Source of the DNA: an uncultured Chloroflexota bacterium
Lineage (GTDB): Bacteria > Chloroflexota > Limnocylindria > Limnocylindrales > CSP1-4
Length of the DNA stretch: 21,822 nucleotides
Direction of reading: 5' to 3'
Assembly: GCA_903930745.1 (NCBI GenBank)
Contig: CAIYZX010000112.1
Span: forward strand, 1-21,822
Part shown: positions 5,774-11,558 of the stretch, piece after piece
How positions within the stretch are numbered: the first letter of the stretch is position 1
Layout of the letters: each line of letters begins with the position of its first letter
Made by a program: the position numbers and the translations under genes
Notes under the pieces: model-generated
What the model was told of the DNA's origin: nothing
Seen by the model: only the letters and a program-made list of their open reading frames with translations
Database searches by the model: none

Positions 5774-8209
5774 ATGCCGACAAGCGCGCGCGTCGTCATC
5801 GTCGGGGGCGGCATCGTCGGCACGAGCGTCCTGTACCACCTCGCCGAGCGGGGCTGGACGGATGTCGTCCTGTGCGAGAAGGACGAGCTGACGTCGGGAT
5901 CCACCTGGCACGCGGTCGGCCACATCATCGGCTACGGCCTGAACCCCGCGAACTGCCGGCTCAACGAGTACAGCGCCCGCCTCTATGCCGACCTGGAGCG
6001 CCGGACCGGCGTCCCCTCGGGCTTCAGCAGGGTCGGCAACCTGCGCCTTGCCACCGCGCCGCACCGGCTCGACGAGTACCGGCGGTTCCTGGGGCTCGCG
6101 GAGACGCTCGGCATGCGGGCGGAGCTGCTCGACGCGGACGGCGTCCGCGAGGCCTGGCCGCTGGCGTCGACAGCGGGCGTCCTCGGCGGCCTCCTCACGC
6201 CCGACGATGGCCACGCGGACCCCACGCAGCTCACCATGGCCCTCGCGACCGGTGCACGCCAGCTCGGCGCCACGATCCTCCAGCACACCGAGGTGACCGG
6301 GTTCACCGAGCGCCCGGGCGGATGGCGGGTCCACACCCCGGCCGGCGACATCGACTGCGAGCACGTGGTCTCCTGCGCCGGCAACCAGAGCCAGCAGGTC
6401 ATGCGGATGGTGGGCCTGCCATCGCAGGTCGTGTCACTGCGGCACCAGTACCTGGTCAGCGGCCCGATCCCGGAGTTCGCGGAGCGCCGCCAGCTCGGAC
6501 TGCCCGAGATGCCCGTGATGCGGGACCCGGAACAGCTCTTCTACGTCCGCCCGGAGGGCGACGGCGTGGCGTTGGGCTTCTTCGGCGGGCGCGGCGAGTC
6601 GGTGTTCATGAACGGGGTGCCCCGGACCTTCATCAAGGCCCTGTTCGGCGCGCAGATCGACGAGCTCCTGCCGTACGCCGTGGCGGCCGCGGAGCGCGTG
6701 CCGGCCCTGGCCGAGCTCGAGATCCGCAGCGTCGTCAACGGACCGATGCCCTACTCCCCAGACGACCTGCCGATGGTCGGACCGGTGCCGGGCCGGCGGA
6801 ACTTCTGGGTGGGCGAGGGAACGCCGAACGGAATCACGCTCGCGGGTGGTGTCGGCTGGCAGCTCGCAATGTGGATCACCGAGGGGGAGCCGTCCATCGA
6901 CCTCTGGTCCACGGACCCGCGGCGCTGGGGCACGCACGCCACGCGCACGTGGAGCGCCCGCAAGACCGAGGAGGCGAACGAGAAGACCTACCAGGTGCCA
7001 CTGCCCGACGAGGAGCTCGAGGCCGCCCGGCCGCTCAAGACGACCCCGATCCACGACCTGCTCGCGGCACGGGGCGCCGTCTTCGGCGAGGTGTACGGCT
7101 GGGAGCGGCCGAGTTGGTTCGCACCGGAGGGCGTCGAACCGGTGGAGCGGTACGGCTTCCGGGCGCAGAGCTGGAGCGAGCAGGTGGTGCGCGAGTGCGC
7201 GGCGATCCGCGACGGACTCGTGCTCGCCGACCTGTCGCATGCGGCCCGGTTCAGCGTCCAGGGGCCAGACGCGCGGGCCATGCTCGCGGAGGTCACGCGC
7301 AGCGAGCCCCCCGCCGCCGGCTGGTCGGGAGGAACATGGGTGGCCACCGGACGGGGAACCGTGCGCTCCATCTGGGTGGTCGAGGCGATCCGGGATGAGG
7401 CGTTCATCGTCTCCGCGGCACCGGGTGCGGAGCGATTCGACCTTGACCTGCTCGAGGCTGCCGCGCAGAGCCGGGAGGATGTCCGCGTCGGGAACCTGAC
7501 CGCGCGCGAGGGCTGCCTGCTCCTGTCGGGCGACGCCGCTCCTGCGATCCTGCGCGGTCTGTCACGGTCCGACATCAAGGACCTCGACCCGACCCGGTTC
7601 GACGAGGACGCCTTCCCCCGCGGTGCGGTTCGCGAGATCCTCGTCACCTATGCTCCGGTCCGCGCCGTCCGCACCGACGCGTTCGGGCCGCCGGCGTTCG
7701 AGCTGCACACCCCGACAGAGTTCCTGCGCCACGTGCTCCTCGAGATCGAGCGGGCGGCATCCGACCTCGTCCTCGTGGGGGCGCGATCGCTCGAGGCGAT
7801 GCGCCTAGAGCGGCGCTCACCCGCCTGGGGACGCGAGCTGACGAGCGACACCGTGCTCACGCCCGATGGGTGTGAGCGGGACGGGCGGGAGCCGTGGCCG
7901 GACAGCCTGCGCCGCCACGGCGAGCCAAATAGCGCGGTGCGCCGCCGCCTGGCGTCGGTCGTGCTTGACTCCCCGCCGCCGTTCCCCCTATCCGCCAACC
8001 AGCCCGTGTTCGACGACGCAGGCCGGACTGTGGGAACGATCACCTCGGCGGGCGTTGACACCTCGACGGGCCTCGGCCTCGCCCTCGCGTTCGTCGACGC
8101 GCAGCTGCAGCCAGGCGATCGCGTCGCCATTCCAGCCCTCGGCGAGCGACTCCACGCCGTCGTCGAGCGCATCCTCCCCAACCCGTACGCATCCGTGCGC
8201 AGCCTGTAG
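5774..8209 (+). CDS. Dimethylglycine/sarcosine dehydrogenase-like FAD protein with GcvT domain
   Basis: This 811-residue protein has a Rossmann GGGIVGTS motif (11-18), a DAO domain (about 6-370), an FAO_M linker (about 375-430) and GcvT-type folate domains (about 430-800), the order and length of dimethylglycine dehydrogenases. STWHAVG (43-49) contains the Trp-His pair where FAD is covalently attached to His in that family (H46 here). Such enzymes oxidatively demethylate N-methylglycines and can pass the one-carbon unit to tetrahydrofolate. The region equivalent to the GcvT GGxxDD motif reads GRGTVRSIW, lacking the Asp pair. The ATG at 5774 lies 1 nt after the MmgE/PrpD stop; an upstream in-frame ATG (5558) lies within that gene. 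Substrate unknown. Confidence 0.87.
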   Translation: MPTSARVVIVGGGIVGTSVLYHLAERGWTDVVLCEKDELTSGSTWHAVGHIIGYGLNPANCRLNEYSARLYADLERRTGVPSGFSRVGNLRLATAPHRLDEYRRFLGLAETLGMRAELLDADGVREAWPLASTAGVLGGLLTPDDGHADPTQLTMALATGARQLGATILQHTEVTGFTERPGGWRVHTPAGDIDCEHVVSCAGNQSQQVMRMVGLPSQVVSLRHQYLVSGPIPEFAERRQLGLPEMPVMRDPEQLFYVRPEGDGVALGFFGGRGESVFMNGVPRTFIKALFGAQIDELLPYAVAAAERVPALAELEIRSVVNGPMPYSPDDLPMVGPVPGRRNFWVGEGTPNGITLAGGVGWQLAMWITEGEPSIDLWSTDPRRWGTHATRTWSARKTEEANEKTYQVPLPDEELEAARPLKTTPIHDLLAARGAVFGEVYGWERPSWFAPEGVEPVERYGFRAQSWSEQVVRECAAIRDGLVLADLSHAARFSVQGPDARAMLAEVTRSEPPAAGWSGGTWVATGRGTVRSIWVVEAIRDEAFIVSAAPGAERFDLDLLEAAAQSREDVRVGNLTAREGCLLLSGDAAPAILRGLSRSDIKDLDPTRFDEDAFPRGAVREILVTYAPVRAVRTDAFGPPAFELHTPTEFLRHVLLEIERAASDLVLVGARSLEAMRLERRSPAWGRELTSDTVLTPDGCERDGREPWPDSLRRHGEPNSAVRRRLASVVLDSPPPFPLSANQPVFDDAGRTVGTITSAGVDTSTGLGLALAFVDAQLQPGDRVAIPALGERLHAVVERILPNPYASVRSL

Positions 8210-8225
8210 CCAGCCGGAGGACTCC

Positions 8226-9683
8226 GTGACCACGACCGACCTTCCGTACACCAGGAACTTCATCGCCAACGCGTGGGTGGACGCCGCCGACGGCCGCAGG
8301 ATGACGACCGAGGATCCCGCCACGACGCTGCCTATCGCCGAGGTCGCCCGATCGTCGGCTGCAGACGTGGACCACGCGGTCGCCGCCGCGCGTGCCGCCA
8401 CCGCGGCCCGGTCATGGTCTGGCATGCGGCCGCTCGCGCGTGGGCGCGTGCTGACCGAGATGAGCCGCATTCTGCGATCGCGCAAGGAGGAGTTTGCCCG
8501 TCGCCTGACGCTCGACTGCGGCAAGCGCCTCTCCGAGGGCCGGGCCGAGATCGAGGGCAGCGCCCGCTACCTCGAGTACTACGGCGGCCTCGCCGCAGCC
8601 CTCGAGGGCAAGTACATCCCCCTCGGCGATGGCTACATGGACTTCGTGGTGCCGGTGCCGCACGGGGTGACCGCCCATGTCATCCCCTGGAACTACCCCG
8701 CGGGCATGGTCGCGAGGTCGCTCTCGCCGGCGCTGGCCGCGGGCAACGCGGCTGTCGTCAAGACGCCGTCACTCGACCCGCTCTCGGCCTTCATCTTCGC
8801 CGAGGCAGCGCTCGAGGCGGGCCTTCCCGACGGCGTTCTCAACATCGTGTCCGGCGCCGGATCGGAGGCGGGCGCCGCCCTCGTGGCGCACCCCGACATC
8901 GACCACATCGTGTTCACCGGGTCCACCGACGTGGGTCGCTCGATCATGCGCGCCGCGTCCGAGCGGACGGTCCCGGTGATCCTCGAGCTCGGCGGCAAGT
9001 CCGCCGCGATCGTCTTCGCGGACGCCGACATGGCGAACGTCGAGGCCAACGTGGTGGCGGGCATCTTCGAGAACTCGGGCCAGGTCTGCGACTCCATGAC
9101 GCGCCTGGTCGTCGAGGACTCGGTGTATGACGAGGTGGTCGAGCGGGTCACCGCCCTCACCGCAGGCCTGTCCATCGGTGCGGGCATCGACGACCACGAG
9201 ATCACGCCGCTCATCTCCGCCGACCAGCTCGACACGGTCGAGGGCTTCGCCACGCGCGCGAAGGCGTACGGCGCCCGGATCACCACCGGCGGCGCCCGAC
9301 TGGGCGATCTCCCGGGCCACTTCATGGCGCCCACGATCGCTGCGGACGTGGAGCCGGGCATGGAGCTCAACCAGTCCGAGGTCTTCGGCCCGGTGCTGTC
9401 GATCCTGCGGTTCTCCACGGCCGGCGAGGCAGTCGAGGTGGCCAACGGGACGCAGTACGGCCTGGCGGCAGGCGTCTTCACGGCCGATCTCGACCGTGCG
9501 CTGTGGTGCGCGGAGCGCCTCGAGGCGGGGCAGATCCACGTCAACGAGTGGGGCGTTGGCGGCGTGGAGACCCCGTTCGGCGGCTTCAAGGCCTCCGGGC
9601 TCGGCCGCGAGAAGGGCCTCGAGTCCCTCGAGGGCTACACCCAGTCCAAGAACGTCGGCATCCGTCGACTGAACGGGTTCTGA
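8226..9683 (+). CDS. NAD(P)-dependent aldehyde dehydrogenase
   Basis: This 485-residue member of the ALDH superfamily shows all the key sites: N156 in IPWNYPAG, the glycine motif FTGSTDVGR, general base E254 in LELGGK, catalytic C288 in GQVCDS, and the C-terminal ETPFGGFKASGLGREKG. Cys is followed by Asp-Ser rather than the commoner small residues. Sequence style is closest to betaine- or aminoaldehyde-type enzymes, and the last step of the operon's pathway (aldehyde to acid) fits. GTG at 8226 has GGAGG 5 nt upstream and lies 16 nt after the flavoprotein stop, in the same operon. Substrate specificity is not determinable here. Confidence 0.9.
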   Translation: MTTTDLPYTRNFIANAWVDAADGRRMTTEDPATTLPIAEVARSSAADVDHAVAAARAATAARSWSGMRPLARGRVLTEMSRILRSRKEEFARRLTLDCGKRLSEGRAEIEGSARYLEYYGGLAAALEGKYIPLGDGYMDFVVPVPHGVTAHVIPWNYPAGMVARSLSPALAAGNAAVVKTPSLDPLSAFIFAEAALEAGLPDGVLNIVSGAGSEAGAALVAHPDIDHIVFTGSTDVGRSIMRAASERTVPVILELGGKSAAIVFADADMANVEANVVAGIFENSGQVCDSMTRLVVEDSVYDEVVERVTALTAGLSIGAGIDDHEITPLISADQLDTVEGFATRAKAYGARITTGGARLGDLPGHFMAPTIAADVEPGMELNQSEVFGPVLSILRFSTAGEAVEVANGTQYGLAAGVFTADLDRALWCAERLEAGQIHVNEWGVGGVETPFGGFKASGLGREKGLESLEGYTQSKNVGIRRLNGF

Positions 9684-9696
9684 CGCTCGGTGGCGG

Positions 9697-9727
9697 CCGC
9701 CCGGCTCCCTTGTGCACGGGAGGGCGG
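9697..9727 (+). promoter_or_regulatory. Hairpin enclosing the RBS of the next gene
   Basis: CCGCC (9697-9701) and CTCCC (9705-9709) pair with GGGAG (9718-9722) and GGCGG (9723-9727), leaving a 3-nt bulge and an 8-nt loop. The right arm is the only good ribosome-binding site for the GTG at 9734. It may be a weak terminator without a T-tract, or a switch limiting translation of the membrane protein. Confidence 0.4.
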
Positions 9728-9733
9728 CTGAGC

Positions 9734-10510
9734 GTGGTCGCCATCCCGGTCCTTGCGGTCCCGTTCCTGACGCTGGCGTTCCTGCTCGCGCAGCGACGGC
9801 TGGGTCCGCACGGTGCCGGGCTTGTCGGCGGGCTGCCGTCAACCCTGCCGATCATCCTGGTGGGCACGGCGATCGTGGCCGGCGACGGGGCGGCCTCCAG
9901 GCTGGCGCTTAGCACCGGCGCACACATCCCGATCCAGGTTGCCTTCGCGCTCGTGTTCGCTGTTGTCATGGGGCGCGCCGGCATCGCCGCAGGGCTCGTG
10001 GTCGGCATCGGCGTGTTCGTAGCGTTGTCGGTCGTGCTTGCCCACGCTCCCCTGGAGCTCGGCGTCCTCGCTGCAGTGCCGGTGCTCCTGGCCGGCCGCT
10101 TCCTGCTCCCCGCAGGTGAGCGGACCGCGAACGGTCTCGACCACTCGCTCCAGGCGGTCGTCGTGTCGTGCGTGGTCGCCACGGTGGTGGTCGCCACGGT
10201 GCTCGCGGTTGTCGCTGCGGCTGGGCCCGTGGCGGGCGGTGCTCTGGCCGCATTCCCAGCCTTGAGCGCAACGCTGATCGTGCTGCTGGCCATGCGCGAC
10301 GGGACGGCCGCCGGGGCGGGCGCGCTCGCCGGCTTCGTGCGCGGCCTCCTGTCATTCCTGGTGTTCTGCCTGCTGGTCGCCCTCCTGGCCGACCGGGTGA
10401 CGACGCCATGGGCTGTCCTGTCGGGCGTCGCCGCTGCCGCCGTCGTGATCTGGGCGACCTGGGCCCTGGACTCACAGCGAGATCGCCCTAGCGTTCCGGG
10501 CGCGACCTAA
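9734..10510 (+). CDS. Polytopic membrane protein of unknown family
   Basis: This 258-residue protein is almost entirely hydrophobic, with about eight predicted membrane segments. I do not recognise the family. The two halves resemble each other: GPHGAGLVGGLPSTLPIIL near residue 24 and GPVAGGALAAFPALSATLI near residue 165 each begin a four-helix unit, as in transporters formed by duplication. GTG at 9734 is chosen because GGGAGGG lies 9 nt upstream and upstream codons overlap the ALDH gene. It lies 50 bp after the ALDH, so it may be co-transcribed and could export or import a pathway compound (inference). It is the last gene before the right island end. Confidence 0.65.
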   Translation: MVAIPVLAVPFLTLAFLLAQRRLGPHGAGLVGGLPSTLPIILVGTAIVAGDGAASRLALSTGAHIPIQVAFALVFAVVMGRAGIAAGLVVGIGVFVALSVVLAHAPLELGVLAAVPVLLAGRFLLPAGERTANGLDHSLQAVVVSCVVATVVVATVLAVVAAAGPVAGGALAAFPALSATLIVLLAMRDGTAAGAGALAGFVRGLLSFLVFCLLVALLADRVTTPWAVLSGVAAAAVVIWATWALDSQRDRPSVPGAT

Positions 10511-10522
10511 CGCTCCGCCGGC

Positions 10523-10547
10523 GTGTACCTACGCGTGTACCTACGCG
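10523..10547. repeat. Doubled GTGTACCTAC repeat, right island end
   Basis: Two GTGTACCTAC units (10523-10532 and 10535-10544) at a 12-bp period match the left-end pair at 24 of 25 positions in the same orientation. The stretch 10511-10822 holds no gene; it contains this repeat, a perfect TGAGCGCGCTCA palindrome (10556-10567), the truncated tRNA copy and a terminator. Confidence 0.6.
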
Positions 10548-10625
10548 CTGCAACGTGAGCGCGCTCAGGCAACGCCAGCGCGTTCAGGAAGGGGCGAACC
10601 GAGCGCGGGAGGGGCGCCCATCCGT

Positions 10626-10664
10626 CTTGGAAGGCTGCCGCTCTGCCAGCTGAGCTACTCCCGC
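10626..10664 (-). pseudogene. Truncated tRNA-Gly (5' half only)
   Basis: Thirty-eight of 39 bases match the 5' half of the tRNA-Gly at 1306-1344: acceptor 5' strand, D-arm, 5' anticodon stem and the full CTTCCAA loop. After that the 3' anticodon stem reads GACGG and no T-arm follows, so no functional tRNA can form. The one mismatch is in the D-loop. A tRNA finder might report it as a fragment. Best read as the attR remnant of an integration event. Confidence 0.8.
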
Positions 10665-10672
10665 TCGAGCCC

Positions 10673-10688
10673 GGCGAGTGTACGGCAC
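10673..10688 (-). promoter_or_regulatory. tRNA-Gly promoter, stranded beside the truncated copy
   Basis: This is identical to 1432-1447. On the minus strand the -10-like TACACT (10682-10677) lies 12 nt from the tRNA 5' end, normal for a tRNA promoter. It probably is the original promoter of the host tRNA-Gly gene. Confidence 0.45.
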
Positions 10689-10768
10689 TGTTCGGGGCAG
10701 GTGCCACCGTCGCCCGCCCCTGACCGGCAGCCGCATCGCCGCGCGGTGGGGCGCGGCCGGGCGGGAAA

Positions 10769-10802
10769 CGCGAGGGCGGCGCCCGGAGGCGCCGCCCTCG
10801 CG
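10769..10802 (-). terminator. Strong intrinsic terminator of the hemerythrin gene
   Basis: A perfect 15-bp stem (arms 10769-10783 and 10788-10802) closes a CGGA tetraloop. On the minus strand it is followed by TTTCCC. It lies 20 nt beyond the hemerythrin stop codon. Confidence 0.8.
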
Positions 10803-10822
10803 CTGTGACGGAGCGATACGGT

Positions 10823-11236
10823 CTACCTTGCGCCCGCCGGGACGCAGGGTCGCAGCTTGGTGTCCGTGTTCACGATGTGGGTCTTGAGCCACATGCCCAT
10901 GGAGCTCTGCACCTTGGTGGCCAGCATGCGCGTTGGGCCCGTGCGCGCGAACTCCCCGCTCAGGTCCTCCACGTTCCGCAGGAAGGTGGCATGGGCAAGC
11001 TCATTGAGCTTGAGCGCGGGGCAGGCGACGTCCCGCATGCACTTCTCCTCGTGGGTGAAGTGCGTCCTCGTGTACGCCTGCAGCGACCGGAGGGCGGTGC
11101 CCACGGCCGATGCCTCGTCGCCACGCTCAAGCGCGACGACCAGGGCGTTGATCTGGTCGATGAGCTGTCTGTGCTGCTGGTCCACCGACGAGACGCCGGT
11201 GGACATGGTGGCAGGGTCAAACAGGATCGGTGGCAT
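10823..11236 (-). CDS. Bacteriohemerythrin with one altered iron ligand
   Basis: This 137-residue hemerythrin four-helix protein shows H22 (DQQHRQL), H59 and E63 (HFTHEE), H82, and H120 and D125 (HIVNTD), six of the seven ligands of the di-iron O2-binding centre. The first His of the usual HxxxH pair is Asn (N78, in LKLNELAH), so iron occupancy or O2 affinity may be altered. The family carries or senses oxygen in the cytoplasm. ATG at 11236 has GGAG 7 nt upstream; the longer open frame upstream is GC-driven. It is a single-gene unit with its own promoter, a structured leader of about 190 nt and a terminator, divergent from a diguanylate cyclase, which suggests an O2/c-di-GMP connection (inference). 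Confidence 0.85.
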   Translation of the reverse strand: MPPILFDPATMSTGVSSVDQQHRQLIDQINALVVALERGDEASAVGTALRSLQAYTRTHFTHEEKCMRDVACPALKLNELAHATFLRNVEDLSGEFARTGPTRMLATKVQSSMGMWLKTHIVNTDTKLRPCVPAGAR

Positions 11237-11258
11237 GCGGGTACTCCGAAGGTGTGAC

Positions 11259-11376
11259 GGCCCCCTGGACAGGCACAGGATCCGGGGGCCGGTGCGGCGA
11301 TGCCATCCCCGTCTCGGGGGCTGAGGAATTCCGGCGAGGGTCGCGTGCACCCGTCCTGCGTGCTCGGGCACGCAGG
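11259..11376 (-). promoter_or_regulatory. Structured 5' leader of the hemerythrin mRNA
   Basis: Three hairpins are seen: a perfect 9-bp stem, CCTGCGTGC (11355-11363) with GCACGCAGG (11368-11376), closing a TCGG loop; CCCCG/CGGGG (11307-11319); and GGCCCCC/GGGGGCC (11259-11290). I match it to no known riboswitch. The whole gap 11237-11558 holds only this leader and its promoter. Confidence 0.35.
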
Positions 11377-11431
11377 CCACCGGTGGGGCACGACAGGCAG
11401 CGTGCGGGCCCCCGTACCCCCACGACCGGGG

Positions 11432-11461
11432 AATGTAAGGACGGGCGGCGCTTCCGGACAA
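11432..11461 (-). promoter_or_regulatory. Predicted hemerythrin promoter
   Basis: On the minus strand TTGTCC (11461-11456), an 18-nt spacer and TACATT (11437-11432) each match consensus at four of six positions. The predicted start is near 11425. Confidence 0.4.
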
Positions 11462-11558
11462 TCCGCCGCAGGCCCCGGGGGGGACCCCGCACCGGCAGTG
11501 TCCCGCCGGCGAGCGCACGCCGTCACGCGCGCCGCGGGAGCAGCTCGGAGGCCCGGAG

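Larger units (their letters stand above)
1306..10664. mobile_element. Putative integrated genomic island in tRNA-Gly, integrase absent
   Basis: The ends are defined by a 39-bp direct repeat with one mismatch: the tRNA-Gly 5' half through the anticodon loop, at 1306-1344 (within the intact gene) and 10626-10664 (truncated copy). Just inside both ends lies the same doubled GTGTACCTAC repeat. Joining the ends yields repeat, 78 nt, core, 42 nt, repeat, the layout of a tyrosine-integrase attP. Excision would restore an intact tRNA-Gly with TACACT directly upstream. The cargo is a metabolic gene cluster. No integrase, relaxase or excisionase gene is seen, so the element would be decayed or moved by an enzyme acting in trans. 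The alternative is an old tRNA duplication with one copy degraded. Confidence 0.5.

Noticed and set aside
10592..10664. A second tRNA-Gly gene
   Set aside because: Only the 5' half is conserved; the 3' anticodon strand mismatches and there is no T-arm.
11259..11330. A fluoride-type riboswitch in the hemerythrin leader
   Set aside because: The minus strand has GATGGCATC and a following GC stem reminiscent of that class, but the required 3' pairing segment and conserved junction are absent and hemerythrin is not a fluoride-response gene.
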